From Pseudobdellovibrionaceae bacterium (GTDB lineage Bacteria > Bdellovibrionota > Bdellovibrionia > Bdellovibrionales > Bdellovibrionaceae), in assembly GCA_019637955.1 (NCBI GenBank), contig JAHBUS010000001.1:434001-498000 (forward strand): a stretch of DNA of 64,000 nucleotides. Direction: 5' to 3'. The first letter of the stretch is position 1. Each line of letters begins with the position of its first letter. The notes under the pieces were generated by a model. The model ran no database searches. It was not told the origin of the DNA and was given only the letters and a program-made list of their open reading frames with translations. Positions 49,167-58,583 of the stretch are shown here, piece after piece. Made by a program: the position numbers and the translations under genes.

Positions 49167-50348
49167 ATGATCTCAAAATTTTTGCTCCCAATGGCCACCG
49201 CGCTCTTGGCCTCCACGGCCCAAGCCGCTTACTTCCAAGCGGATCTTCCCGCCGCCAATGCCAATGCCGCCATCGGCACGCAGCTCATCATCGCCGGCAA
49301 AGGCCTTGAAGTGGGCGATCAATGGCTGCGCGCGGCCCACACGCAGGCACTCTTGTTCAAAGACAAGTCCTCTTCGGGTCCCATCCGCGTGATCGGTGCC
49401 ATTGAAAACTCGCGCACGCTCTCGATGCTCGCCAATTGGGGCTACAAAAACGTCAAGGTGTTCGAGCAGACCTTCACCGGCTCGCGCCTCAACGATCTCT
49501 TCAAAAAAACGGGCCGCATCGCCTCGATGGATTGGATCGGGCACAACGGCGCGGTCTTGGGTTTTGTTCTCGAAGATTACTCGAACCGTTACTTCTTAGA
49601 TGATGCCCGCGCCCTCTCGAGCATCGCCGGTCAAATGACCGCCGACTCTTATGTCCGCGTGATGGGATGCAACACCGGTTGGAACCTGGCACCCGCGATG
49701 GCCAAGGCCCTGCGCGTGCCCGTGGCGGGAACGTTCACGTTCGCCGACATCCAGAAGCTGCACGAAACGAAAGAGTGGTTCTATCACGACGAAGGCCGCT
49801 ATCCCGGCGGCAAGTTCTTAAAGCGCAATGAGCTGTCTTACGTCACGCCGATCAACTGCGAAGCGGACGGCGGTTGCTTGCGCCTGAAGCCCGTGCACAT
49901 CGCTTACCAGGGCAAACACGGCAATTACGGCGGCACGGTTCCGTTTATCAAGTACTTCTGCGGCGATGTGGGCTCGGCCGACTGCAGCCGACGCATGGCG
50001 ATCTCGCTGCTCCAATTCGCGAGCACCGCCTCGTTCGCGAGCCTCCCGACCGAAGCCCAGTTCCAGGAGATCTTGGCCGATCACTTCTGCCCCGGCGTGA
50101 AAGACATGGCCAAACGCCAAGCGTGCCGTCAGTCCATTCGCGATCACGTCAGCGGCAACCGCTCTTTGGCGAAGACCTTCACCACCTCCAGCGGCCACAC
50201 CCTGAGCTGCACCATGAAGTCTTGCGAAGTGAAAATGGACTGTTCTGGGGGCTCTTGCATTATGGTCGGAACCGGCAAGCCCGGCACATCGACGATCTTC
50301 GTGGATGAGCTCAATGCTTACATCCAGGGTTTCCGTTCGCTCCGCTAA
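49167..50348 (+). CDS. Exported protein with HNG and GCNTG motifs (possible clan CD-like)
   Basis: I start at 49167 (MISKFLLPMATALLA), since AAGGA lies 9 bases upstream. The 393-residue protein has a signal peptide. It contains a hydrophobic strand followed by H126-N-G128 (MDWIGHNGAVLGFVLED) and then C168 in YVRVMGCNTGWNLAPAM, with VPVAGTFTF after it. The His-Gly and Gly-Cys arrangement in adjacent strands is like clan CD cysteine proteases (caspase, gingipain, C80), but no overall match can be made. The C-terminal half has six cysteines. It is encoded next to the transglycosylase-like gene. Confidence 0.75.
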   Translation: MISKFLLPMATALLASTAQAAYFQADLPAANANAAIGTQLIIAGKGLEVGDQWLRAAHTQALLFKDKSSSGPIRVIGAIENSRTLSMLANWGYKNVKVFEQTFTGSRLNDLFKKTGRIASMDWIGHNGAVLGFVLEDYSNRYFLDDARALSSIAGQMTADSYVRVMGCNTGWNLAPAMAKALRVPVAGTFTFADIQKLHETKEWFYHDEGRYPGGKFLKRNELSYVTPINCEADGGCLRLKPVHIAYQGKHGNYGGTVPFIKYFCGDVGSADCSRRMAISLLQFASTASFASLPTEAQFQEILADHFCPGVKDMAKRQACRQSIRDHVSGNRSLAKTFTTSSGHTLSCTMKSCEVKMDCSGGSCIMVGTGKPGTSTIFVDELNAYIQGFRSLR

Positions 50349-50417
50349 CCAGACCGGACCTCGGTCCTCATTTCAAACTCCCGGAATCGCGCTATCCTAA
50401 AGGTTCTGGGAGTTGGA

Positions 50418-51674
50418 ATGAAATCGTTTGCGCTCAGTTCGCTCGCGGCCCTCTTGATTTTGGGCTTCGGGATTTTGGCGATCAAAGACATGAAATCCTC
50501 GGATGCCGAGACCGGCACGATCACCGACGAGTACGAGGTGAACACCCGGCGTCCGCGTCAGCCTCTGATGGAACTCCCCGACGACGTCCCCTCGGACATC
50601 ACGTTCACGCCCCTGGGCGAGGACACCTTTACCGACTGCCTTCATCCCCAATCAAAGACGCCCATTCACATGAAAGGGTTCGTCTACAAAAAAGTCTTCG
50701 CGCAGACGATCGCCAAGATGGTCGATCTTGCGGCCTACGTCTTTTACCCTCCGGGCTACAACCCCGAAAGCGGCCCGCGACTTCCGGTCGCGGCTTTCTT
50801 TCACGGCGGCGGGTGGAACATGGGAAGCCCGGTTCTCTGGTTTCCGGCGGCGAACTATTTCGCCTCTCGCGGCATGATCGCCGTTTCGTTTCAGTACCGC
50901 ATCCGCGACTTTCACCACGTGATCGAGGGTGAGCGCACCCGCCCTGGCTACTGGCCCGCCGACACGATCGCCGATGCCAAATCCGCGATGCGCTGGCTGC
51001 GCAAGAACGGCGCGGCTTTGGGCATCGACACCGAGAAAATTGCGGCCGCGGGCGACTCCGCCGGGGGAAACTTGGCCTTCGCGGCGTGGTACGATCCTTA
51101 CCACACGGACGACCGGGGCGAGAATCTACTGATCTCGCGCAAGCCGAATCTGCTGATTGGTTTTTACCCCTCGCTGCAAACCAAATTTCCGTCGGCGCGA
51201 TTTCATTTGAACGAGCTTCTCGAAAAGGCCGACGGTTCTCCGAAAACGCTGATCTTGCATGGCAAAGACGACGCAACCATCGATCCCGAACTCTCGCGAC
51301 ATTTTTGCGAGCGCGTGAACGCACGCTTCGGCAAGGACACTTGCGAGTACCAAGGCCTGAAAGGCCTGGGCCACGCTTTTGTGAAGCAGCGCCTTTTCGA
51401 TGCGGGCGGAAACCTCGTCAACGCCTCCACCGATGCGATGCTCGGGCTTTCGCAGATGGACTTGTTCCTGCAAAAAAACGGTTACCTCCGCGGGGGCGGC
51501 CACATCGAGAAGAAAGCCTTCCAGGTGCCACCGCACTGTCAAATGATGAGTTACGCCTCCCCGCCCGTTTCGCAGTGGGTAACGAAGTATGGCTATCAAT
51601 TCACCGGCCCCATCACGGTGATCCCGCAGAGCAATCACGCGCTCCGTCTCGCGCAGCCTAACGACGCACAATAA
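50418..51674 (+). CDS. Membrane-anchored or exported alpha/beta-hydrolase (esterase)
   Basis: The 418-residue protein has an N-terminal hydrophobic segment (residues 4-20, FALSSLAALLILGFGILAI). The alpha/beta-hydrolase domain has HGGGW in VAAFFHGGGWNMG, the nucleophile GDSAGGN, the acid in ILHGKDDATIDPE and the catalytic His in GLGHAF. It is HSL/BD-FAE-like. The ~70 residues after the catalytic His (LRGGGHIEKKAFQV...) are unusual. It is downstream of the two exported-protein genes and its substrate is unknown. Confidence 0.88.
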   Translation: MKSFALSSLAALLILGFGILAIKDMKSSDAETGTITDEYEVNTRRPRQPLMELPDDVPSDITFTPLGEDTFTDCLHPQSKTPIHMKGFVYKKVFAQTIAKMVDLAAYVFYPPGYNPESGPRLPVAAFFHGGGWNMGSPVLWFPAANYFASRGMIAVSFQYRIRDFHHVIEGERTRPGYWPADTIADAKSAMRWLRKNGAALGIDTEKIAAAGDSAGGNLAFAAWYDPYHTDDRGENLLISRKPNLLIGFYPSLQTKFPSARFHLNELLEKADGSPKTLILHGKDDATIDPELSRHFCERVNARFGKDTCEYQGLKGLGHAFVKQRLFDAGGNLVNASTDAMLGLSQMDLFLQKNGYLRGGGHIEKKAFQVPPHCQMMSYASPPVSQWVTKYGYQFTGPITVIPQSNHALRLAQPNDAQ

Positions 51675-51720
51675 CACTTTCGCTCTGGACCTTGACGCCC
51701 CCGCCTCTTAGGCTGAGGGC

Positions 51721-53046
51721 ATGAAAAAGCACGCTTTGATCTTGAGCCTTTCTTTGTTCTGCGGGTTGGCGGCTGCGCAAGAGCCGCCGCCCCAAACGTG
51801 GGTGGACCTTCCGCTCTTGGACGTCCCTTTCAACACCGATTCGAGCTACTTTCCGGCGACGTTCAGCATGCGGCAGTCGATGCAGCTCTCCAACAGCTAC
51901 TACCAAAACATCCACCGCTGGATCGCGGGCGATCCCACCGAAGACAAAACGAACTTTCGCGAGTTCGTTTACCTCGCGCTCTTCGATTACATCGGCTCCA
52001 CCACGCCTCTCAGTAGCGGCTGGGTTCACGAAGAGTGGCACCGCTCGGTGCTCACGCGGCGCCGGATTGGCAGTTTCAATGATATGAACACGTTTCCGTT
52101 CGGCCAGTCGGTGATTGCCGTGAGCCAAGTGGACGATCAAGACCTGGTCAATTTGAAGCGTGATCACCCCGCCGAGCAGGTGCGTCTGAGCGCGGCCGGC
52201 ATGGAGTCGCAGATTCAGCAGAATCTGTCTTTGCAAGAAAATCTGTTCTTTAAAAAATCGCGTTCCGAGGACCGCCCGCTCTATTGGCTCAATGCCGTGG
52301 GCGTGATCGGTTACATGTCGACGTGCGCGAGCACCGAATCGGACCGCACCACCGACGACGAAAATCGCGATGACGGTGCCGATATTCCCCGGCGCGATTT
52401 CACGGGCCTGGACTGCAACGCTTGGGTCTACGATTTGTTCCGGCCCGATGAACCTTACACCGCGCGCGGCGTGCACCCGTCGGGCGTGGGCATTGATCGG
52501 TATATCCGTTTCTCTGATCTGAACGAGAAGGAGCAAAACTTTTTAAAACTGCAGGCGCGCTACTCGCTTTTAAATTTGGCCGATCCGTTCTTGATCGGCT
52601 GGAATGAGTTTCACACCGAGATCAACGGCCGCCCCTTGCGCTGGAACGCGAAGTTGAATCACATGCTGACCTCGTTTGGCGCGACGATCGACGCGCATCT
52701 TTTCTTGGACCTCGAGGGCGATCAGTATTTGGTGACCTGGCACAATGGGATGACCGACACGCGCTACATGCCTGGGCTCAGCGTGAAACAAGTGGACCTG
52801 GCGCTGAACGAACATTGGTTCGCCACTCCCGCTTTAACGGCCTGGCAGCAGCCCAAGGATCAGCGCCTCGAAGGATCGAGCACCGACATCCTTGTCGATG
52901 CCTCTCTGGAGCTGGCGTACCGCTCGAGCCGTTGGGTGAGTTATTACTTCGGCGTTGAAGCGAAGAACAAAGGCTGGGTCGCGGGAAATGTTTACTTGGA
53001 TGACAACGTCACCGGCTGGGCTGGTTTGAGAGCAACGGTGTACTGA
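51721..53046 (+). CDS. Exported HExxH-containing envelope protein
   Basis: The 441-residue protein has a signal peptide (cleavage near AAAQ20). It contains H103-E-E-W-H107, a zinc-protease-like HExxH, in SSGWVHEEWHRSVLTRR. The C-terminal half (about 290-441) reads as alternating amphipathic strands ending in GLRATVY, as outer-membrane beta-barrels do. I do not recognise the family. Two cysteines (STCAST, LDCNAW) lie in the middle. It ends one base before the methyltransferase start (TGATG overlap). Confidence 0.75.
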   Translation: MKKHALILSLSLFCGLAAAQEPPPQTWVDLPLLDVPFNTDSSYFPATFSMRQSMQLSNSYYQNIHRWIAGDPTEDKTNFREFVYLALFDYIGSTTPLSSGWVHEEWHRSVLTRRRIGSFNDMNTFPFGQSVIAVSQVDDQDLVNLKRDHPAEQVRLSAAGMESQIQQNLSLQENLFFKKSRSEDRPLYWLNAVGVIGYMSTCASTESDRTTDDENRDDGADIPRRDFTGLDCNAWVYDLFRPDEPYTARGVHPSGVGIDRYIRFSDLNEKEQNFLKLQARYSLLNLADPFLIGWNEFHTEINGRPLRWNAKLNHMLTSFGATIDAHLFLDLEGDQYLVTWHNGMTDTRYMPGLSVKQVDLALNEHWFATPALTAWQQPKDQRLEGSSTDILVDASLELAYRSSRWVSYYFGVEAKNKGWVAGNVYLDDNVTGWAGLRATVY

Positions 53047-53744
53047 TGGCAAAACCCACCGCCGACTTTTTCACCCCCGAACTCGCCGCCCACTACGATG
53101 AACGCAACCGCAAGCTCTCGGCGATCAGCGAGAATCTTCACTTTTTAACACGTCTGGTGCTCGAGCGGCTCCCCGCGCGGGCCCTGATCTTGAGCGTGGG
53201 GGCCGGAACCGGTGCGGACATCCTGCCACTCGCGCGCGCCTTTCCGGAATGGCGCTTTGTGGCCGTGGAGCCGTCGAAATCGATGCTCGAAGTTTGCCGC
53301 GAACGCCTGACAACAGAGGGTTTCGCGAGCCGGTGCGAGTTCATTCATGGCTACGCAAGCGATGTGCCCGCGAAAGCCGAATTCGATGCGTGCTTGTCGA
53401 TTTTGGTGGGTCACTTTGTCGGCCGCGAGGACCGCGCCGGTTTTTATAAGAATTTGGTGGACCATCTCAAGCCGGGCGGGACGCTCGTGAACGCCGAGAT
53501 CAGTTTTGATCTCAACTCGGCGCAGTTCCCCTCGATGCTCAAAAATTGGGAGAAGGTGCAAACCTTGATGGGCGCAACGCCCGAGAGCCTGCAGACTCTG
53601 CCCAAAACACTCAAAGAGATTTTGACCGTGCTCCCACCCGAAGAGACCGAAGCTTTGATTCGAACCTCCGGGGTCGATCTTCCGGTGAGGTTCTTTCAAG
53701 CCTTTCTGATTTGTGCCTGGCACGGAACGAAGACGGTGCGTTGA
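53046..53744 (+). CDS. Class I SAM-dependent methyltransferase
   Basis: The 232-residue protein has SAM-binding motif [21 protein letters not shown] (residues 45-64), then [15 protein letters not shown] and [12 protein letters not shown] final CAWHGTKT is encoded by bases with an 11-base match to the 35-bp repeat's core. It has no signal peptide. The substrate is unknown. It overlaps the exported HExxH gene and the DUF188 gene each by one base, implying a three-gene translational chain. Confidence 0.9.
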   Translation: MAKPTADFFTPELAAHYDERNRKLSAISENLHFLTRLVLERLPARALILSVGAGTGADILPLARAFPEWRFVAVEPSKSMLEVCRERLTTEGFASRCEFIHGYASDVPAKAEFDACLSILVGHFVGREDRAGFYKNLVDHLKPGGTLVNAEISFDLNSAQFPSMLKNWEKVQTLMGATPESLQTLPKTLKEILTVLPPEETEALIRTSGVDLPVRFFQAFLICAWHGTKTVR

Positions 53745-54202
53745 TGCCGGCCATCCAAATCTACATTGATGCCGACGGCTGCGCGGTCAAGGACGAGACT
53801 TACAAGGTCGCGGCTCGCTACAAACTCAAAACGTTTGTCGTCGCGAACAAATATTTGAAGGTTCCGCTCGATCCGTTGGTCGAAATGACGGTGGTCTCCG
53901 GCAACTTCGATGCCGCCGACGACTGGATCGCCGAGCACGTGACCGACTTTGACGTGGTGATCACCTCGGACATTTTGCTGGCCGAGCGCTGCGTGAAAAA
54001 AGGCGCCCGCGTTCTGGGTCCGAAGGGCGACGAGTTCACCGAAGACAATATCGGTTCCGCCGTCGCCAACCGCGAGCTGATGCAGAACCTGCGGCACATG
54101 GGAGAAATGCGCGGAGGCCCCGCGCCCATGGACGCCAAGGCCCGCTCTCAGTTTCTGGGAAAACTCGATCAAATCATTCAGTCTCTGAAGCGGAAGGGAT
54201 AA
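53744..54202 (+). CDS. YaiI/YqxD (DUF188) family protein
   Basis: I start at 53744 ([17 protein letters not shown]), the universal family start. The 152-residue protein has [56 protein letters not shown] and [17 protein letters not shown], all conserved in YaiI. The fold is PIN-like with acidic residues near the start and at 75-95, but its biochemical role is not established. Its TGA overlaps with the end of the convergent DTW gene by 29 bp. Confidence 0.94.
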   Translation: MPAIQIYIDADGCAVKDETYKVAARYKLKTFVVANKYLKVPLDPLVEMTVVSGNFDAADDWIAEHVTDFDVVITSDILLAERCVKKGARVLGPKGDEFTEDNIGSAVANRELMQNLRHMGEMRGGPAPMDAKARSQFLGKLDQIIQSLKRKG

Positions 54203-54794
54203 CGCCCCGGCCCTGCAAGGTGGCCGTGAGTTTTCTTTCGTACAAGGCCGCGAGGCTGTCACCCACGGCATCGCCCTCGAGAATCCGAAAGGCCAGCGCG
54301 ATCGCTTCGAGCGTCGCGAGGCCTTCGGCAAAATGCTCTTTGCGCAAATGATGGCGGGCCGTGTTCTCGGCACTGATCTTCACGCGCGGTAGGTGGGCGA
54401 TTTCGGGATGCCGGGTGTTGATTTTACTCGCCTGGCGCCAATTGCCATCGGAGACGATGAGTTGCACCGGTTTTTGCGGTCTGAGGTCTTCGATATCAAC
54501 CGCGTCTTCGGACGGAAAGAGCACGTAGCTCTCGTACTCGGGCAAAAGAAGCGGGCTGAGATCAAGTTTTTCACCCGCCTCTCCGCGAACAATCATCTGG
54601 GAATTGGGTAGTGCCTGCAGGGCCAGTCGGCCCGTGTTGGTGGTGCGCTTAAGCTCGCGCACGTGGATGACAAGTGCCAGGCGCGTTCTCAACTCAAGTC
54701 GAGGAATGAAGGCGCACAGACAGCGCTCCGGATGAAGCCGGCAAACTGGGCACGGGTTCTTGGTTTTTCTCTGGCGCTCGAGAGGTCTTGTCAC
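54174..54794 (-). CDS. DTW-domain tRNA aminocarboxypropyltransferase
   Basis: The 206-residue protein has the DTW-domain sequence: [20 protein letters not shown] with a Cys cluster at the start, [17 protein letters not shown] and [13 protein letters not shown], where the consensus has DGTW. Members attach an aminocarboxypropyl group from SAM to uridine in tRNA or rRNA (TapT/Tsr3-like). The N for T change lies in the motif's name position. It is convergent with the YaiI gene and divergent from the beta-barrel gene. Confidence 0.88.
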   Translation of the reverse strand: MTRPLERQRKTKNPCPVCRLHPERCLCAFIPRLELRTRLALVIHVRELKRTTNTGRLALQALPNSQMIVRGEAGEKLDLSPLLLPEYESYVLFPSEDAVDIEDLRPQKPVQLIVSDGNWRQASKINTRHPEIAHLPRVKISAENTARHHLRKEHFAEGLATLEAIALAFRILEGDAVGDSLAALYERKLTATLQGRGVIPSASETE

Positions 54795-54915
54795 TCGGGC
54801 CAGACTAAATTCTTGCGGAGGGGCCGTCCAGTTTTTGGTGAGAACCTCCTCAAGATTCTGTTTTCAAGTCCCCGCCAAGTTTAAGATGAGAGTTCCACCA
54901 ACAAAAGGACTCCGG

Positions 54916-55593
54916 ATGCCTGCACGTCTCTTGGCCGTCTCGCTCCTCAATTTGATTCTGACCTCAGTGGCCTTCGCGGCCGAGCCCAAGGGCCTTCCCA
55001 CCTTTGATTTCTATGCCGCTCCGCTGGTGGGCGTGAGTTCCGGCAAGTACGAAGCGACCGGCAAGGTCGATGGCGACACCATGGGCTACCATCTGGGCGC
55101 GCGCGTGGGCGTGAAGCTCGGTCCGGTTCTCTTGGGGGGCGAGTTCAATACGACCAAGATGCTTCGAAGCGCCGGCACCCAAGCCTCCGCGCAAGCAGAT
55201 CAGATTAAGTACACGCGCAGTGAAGATATGACCATCACGATGGCGGGCCTGAACCTCGGTCTCATGACGGACCGGGTGGTCTTGTGGGGCAACTACTACC
55301 CGGCCTCGGGCATCGACATCGAATTCACGGAAGCGGGAACGAAATATAAGAATGAGTACAAAGGCCCGTCATCTTCCGTGGATTTGAATTTCCGCATCTG
55401 GAACCAGCTCTACTTCGGTTTGTTCGCAAGCCAAAGCGAGATGAAAAAGTACAGCACCAACCACTCGTCGGGTCAGGTCAAAGACGCGGACCTCGACCCC
55501 TCGTTCACGGTCAAATCGTACGGCATCACCATCAGCTACCTGATCCCGTTCAGCGAACTCGGAAAACTCTCGAAAGCCTTTCCGCAGCTCTAA
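54916..55593 (+). CDS. Outer-membrane beta-barrel-like protein
   Basis: I start at 54916 (MPARLLAVSLLNLILTS), since AAAGGACTCCGG lies upstream and the signal peptide begins there; ATG 54886 is an alternative. The 225-residue protein is exported and consists of alternating strands (DFYAAPLVGVSSGKYEATGK; MGYHLGARVGVKLGPVLLGG; EDMTITMAGLNLGL), typical for an 8-stranded OmpA/OmpW-like barrel. It ends SKAFPQL without terminal Phe. Function is unknown. Confidence 0.8.
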   Translation: MPARLLAVSLLNLILTSVAFAAEPKGLPTFDFYAAPLVGVSSGKYEATGKVDGDTMGYHLGARVGVKLGPVLLGGEFNTTKMLRSAGTQASAQADQIKYTRSEDMTITMAGLNLGLMTDRVVLWGNYYPASGIDIEFTEAGTKYKNEYKGPSSSVDLNFRIWNQLYFGLFASQSEMKKYSTNHSSGQVKDADLDPSFTVKSYGITISYLIPFSELGKLSKAFPQL

Positions 55594-55602
55594 CCGCCAA
55601 GG

Positions 55603-56274
55603 CTATTTCTTGAGCAGGGCGCGGGTCAAAACCAGATGCCCGACGAAAGCACCCCACACGCAAATGGTCCCAATGAAGGCGTAAGGCATGTGCATGATCA
55701 ACTGAAGAGGATTGTCCAAGGGCCATGAAAAAGGAAATGGTGAGGACATCATCGCGACGCGCATCACGTTCACCAACAAAGCAAATCCCACCAAATTAAA
55801 CAGCCAATAGTAGGCCCTCGTCTGCAGGGACTTGCACAAAACCAAACAAGCCATCACGCCCGTGATGACATCAAAGTTTTGCCCCTCCCAAGACATCGTC
55901 GCGGGAATCGTGTCTTGCCCCACCCACGCGTGCAGAACGAGTTCAAGGGGAAGTCGAAACCACTGAAAAGCGACCAGCCAAACCAAAGGCAGAGTCGCTA
56001 GTTTTCGCCCCGCTGGTCCCAGCGCAAAGATCAGCGCGCACAAGTTGACACTCAAGAACAAGAGCGGCGCGAGCGGTAAAATATGCTCGAGAACAAGTCC
56101 GCTTCCCACAAGTGCGGAGGTCACGCCCAACCAGATCACAAAAAAGATCGCGATCTTTCTCGCAAAAGATCTTTCGATCTTGAAGGCTCCTGCCAGAATC
56201 ATCAAAACAACGGAAAGACAAACCAGCAGAAAACAAAAAACTGAAACAGTACCGGCCGAATGAAATGTCATCAT
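55603..56274 (-). CDS. Integral membrane protein of unknown family
   Basis: I start at 56274 (MMTFHSAGTVSVF). The upstream frame is basic and without signal. The 223-residue protein has about seven membrane helices, with PLVWLVAFQWFRLPLELVLHAW and SWEGQNFDVITGVMACLVL as the most striking parts and histidine HMPYAFIG near the end. No family is recognised. No strong ribosome-binding site is visible. It is downstream of tRNA-Asp on the same strand. Confidence 0.75.
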   Translation of the reverse strand: MMTFHSAGTVSVFCFLLVCLSVVLMILAGAFKIERSFARKIAIFFVIWLGVTSALVGSGLVLEHILPLAPLLFLSVNLCALIFALGPAGRKLATLPLVWLVAFQWFRLPLELVLHAWVGQDTIPATMSWEGQNFDVITGVMACLVLCKSLQTRAYYWLFNLVGFALLVNVMRVAMMSSPFPFSWPLDNPLQLIMHMPYAFIGTICVWGAFVGHLVLTRALLKK

Positions 56275-56438
56275 AACGAAAATGATATCTGGCTTGCGTT
56301 CGAACAAATAGCCAAATGATCGAGGCCGGCGGGCGCGACAACAAAAACCGTCGCTCAGCAGCCGCGAAGCGGATACACAAAAAACAACCACCCTGCGAGG
56401 AGGAGAAAATTGAGAATAAATTGAACAGGGGATGTAAT

Positions 56439-56515
56439 TGGCGGGGTGGACGGGACTTGAACCCGCGGCCTTCCGCGTGACAGGCGGACGTTATAACCAA
56501 CTTAACTACCACCCC
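56439..56515 (-). tRNA. tRNA-Asp (GTC)
   Basis: The 77-nt gene folds fully: acceptor GGGGTGG / CCACCCC, anticodon loop CTGTCAC with anticodon GTC, T-loop GGTTCAAGTCC, discriminator G and an encoded 3' CCA. It lies on the minus strand between two protein genes. Confidence 0.97.
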
Positions 56516-56538
56516 GCGGTGGTATTTTCGGTCCTCAA

Positions 56539-56567
56539 GGTATACGGGTTTGGAACGGTGGAATCAA
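56539..56567 (-). promoter_or_regulatory. Candidate promoter of tRNA-Asp
   Basis: On the minus strand, TTGATT (-35) and TATACC (-10) are separated by 17 bases, with the -10 box 23 bases before the tRNA. The match to sigma-70 consensus is partial. Confidence 0.5.
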
Positions 56568-56615
56568 CAGATTTTGTGAAGTTCCACAGCCTGTTTTTTC
56601 AGCAATTTAAGGGTT

Positions 56616-58520
56616 TTAGCGGTTCTGACGGCTCTCGGAGACGGCTTCCAGGGCCACGGCCAGGCCCAAATTCGAATCCACCACGCCCCAAAAGGCGTCC
56701 CGCGAAAGCTTGAGGAGCAGCGAATCTTCACTCGCCGTGACGTCGGCCGTGCGGGGGCGCCGCTCGAAAAGTGCGATCTCGCCGAAGAAGCCGCCCGAAC
56801 CGATCTCGGCCTTGATGCTCCCTTTGGATTGCACCAACACCCGTCCGCGAATCAGCAGGTAAAAGTTCTGATCATCACTCCCCTGCCGGATCAGGGACGA
56901 GCCTTTTGCCGCTTCGACGAACTCGCCCGCTTGCAAAAACAACTGGAGCGTTTCGGCCGGAAGACCTTGAAAGACCGGGCAGTCGGCAAAAAACGTCGAG
57001 AGCGCCACACGGTGTTCGAGTTCCTGCATCGAAGATCCCCGCTCGGCCAATGATCGGAACTCTTCTTTCGCCAGCACGAACACCACCGAGTCTTCGCTCA
57101 TCATCACGTCGGCGGTGCGTTTGCCGCCCCGAAGAAGTGCGATCTCGCCAAAGAGCGCGCCCGGCCGAAGATCCGCTAAACGTTCTTCGAGCCCCAAACG
57201 GTCACGGCGCAAAACCTCGGCGCCACCCTCCAGCAGCGCGAACATCTCGGCGCCCTCTTCACCCTGCACGATCACGCGCGCACCCGTTGGAACTTGGCGG
57301 ATCTGCCCACGGGTCACGATTTCTTTGAGAACTTGGGGGTCCACGCCTTGGAAGAACGAGATGCCGCCAAGAATCGAGAGGACTTTATCGGCGTTGTAAC
57401 TCGAAACGGTGACAATCTTGCGGCGGCGGAGCGCGATGCCGGCGCGCCCGAGCCACGGTCCCAGGATGGTGCGCACCACGGCCACGGCAAAATCAATCGA
57501 CAGCGCGATCAAAAGACCGACGACGAAGGCGGCGATCACGAAGACCGTCGCCATCTCGCCCGTCCCGCTGAGGTTCAAACGCAGCCACCAGTCATCGTAG
57601 TTCGCGGTCAAAATATTTTTCGCGACAAAAAAGAAGCAAAGACTCCAAACCAAACCGATCAAGGCCCGCGTTCTTGCGAGCGCGGCGGCGGGCCGGGCGG
57701 GCTCCGAAAACAGCGAGTCGAGCATGCGTGAAATCTCACCCGTTCGCGAAGGATTCACGCTTAAGAGAGTCATCAAGAGCGCCAGCAGCTTGAGATCGTT
57801 CACCATCGTGCCCGTCACGAACCACGACAAAATCCCCGCCGCCGCCAGCGCGCTGTAGGCCGAACCCATCCAGTAGAGAACCCGGTTGGTTTTTTCGGGG
57901 TCGGCGTCAATGCGCGTGGGATCGACCGACCAGTCCATCATAAAACCGCGGTACGCCAGTCGCACACGCGGAACCACGCCCGTCAAAAGCGACGAGAGCA
58001 GCGTGAGCAAAAGTCCTCGAAGCGCGGCGATCATCGTGAGCGCCGTGATCAGCCACCACAACGAGCCTTCGTAGCTATTGTGCCGCTGCAGAAAGCCCGA
58101 GTATTCGTACAGGCGCAAAAGACCGCCAGGTCCCAGCAAAGACGCCATCACCATGAACAGCACCAAGAGAAGCGCGCCCGGCTGCGAGCGAACGAAGCGC
58201 ATCTCGGGCAGAAAGTTGAAACCGAAAATCTCGAACTCCAGCCAGCTTTTTTTCAAGGCCGCGGCCGACGTGGGTTCGCGAACGCGCCCCAGCTTTTTGA
58301 AGACGTCCAAGATTTCGCGCAAAGTGGCGCGCTCCGCGCCCTTCTGCCCCAGGTAGATCTGCGAAGCGGATTGACCCGCGGCCGCCCTTTCCACCACGTC
58401 ACGAAGCCGGAGCGGCACGAGGTGACGCGCCTCTGGGCTGCGCGCCGCGGAGTCCGACTCGAGCGAGAAAACAAAAGAATTTTCGATGGTTTGGGCGTTG
58501 ATGATCTTGACGGTCGACAT
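56616..58520 (-). CDS. Membrane protein with two cyclic-nucleotide-binding domains
   Basis: I start at 58520 (MSTVKIINAQTIENS). The 634-residue protein has a winged-helix-like N-terminal part (about 30-80), about six or seven membrane helices (residues 110-380) and two CNB domains (about 390-510 and 515-630: IVQGEEGAEMFALLEGGAEV, PGALFGEIALLRGGKRTADV, then LIRQGSDDQNFYLLIRGRV, FFGEIALFERRPRTADV). The arrangement matches the M50-peptidase-like CNB proteins with a PqqD-like start, but HExxH is absent. It may sense cyclic nucleotides at the inner membrane. Confidence 0.88.
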   Translation of the reverse strand: MSTVKIINAQTIENSFVFSLESDSAARSPEARHLVPLRLRDVVERAAAGQSASQIYLGQKGAERATLREILDVFKKLGRVREPTSAAALKKSWLEFEIFGFNFLPEMRFVRSQPGALLLVLFMVMASLLGPGGLLRLYEYSGFLQRHNSYEGSLWWLITALTMIAALRGLLLTLLSSLLTGVVPRVRLAYRGFMMDWSVDPTRIDADPEKTNRVLYWMGSAYSALAAAGILSWFVTGTMVNDLKLLALLMTLLSVNPSRTGEISRMLDSLFSEPARPAAALARTRALIGLVWSLCFFFVAKNILTANYDDWWLRLNLSGTGEMATVFVIAAFVVGLLIALSIDFAVAVVRTILGPWLGRAGIALRRRKIVTVSSYNADKVLSILGGISFFQGVDPQVLKEIVTRGQIRQVPTGARVIVQGEEGAEMFALLEGGAEVLRRDRLGLEERLADLRPGALFGEIALLRGGKRTADVMMSEDSVVFVLAKEEFRSLAERGSSMQELEHRVALSTFFADCPVFQGLPAETLQLFLQAGEFVEAAKGSSLIRQGSDDQNFYLLIRGRVLVQSKGSIKAEIGSGGFFGEIALFERRPRTADVTASEDSLLLKLSRDAFWGVVDSNLGLAVALEAVSESRQNR

Positions 58521-58583
58521 AGTTTTATTTTCGCCCGGTTTGGAGTAGGATGCCAAGCATCCACTTTAGACCTTGGAGGTCTT

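Noticed and set aside
53710-53726. Third copy of the 35-bp palindromic repeat inside the methyltransferase end
   Set aside because: Only the 11-base core GTGCCTGGCAC is shared; flanking bases differ, so chance cannot be excluded.
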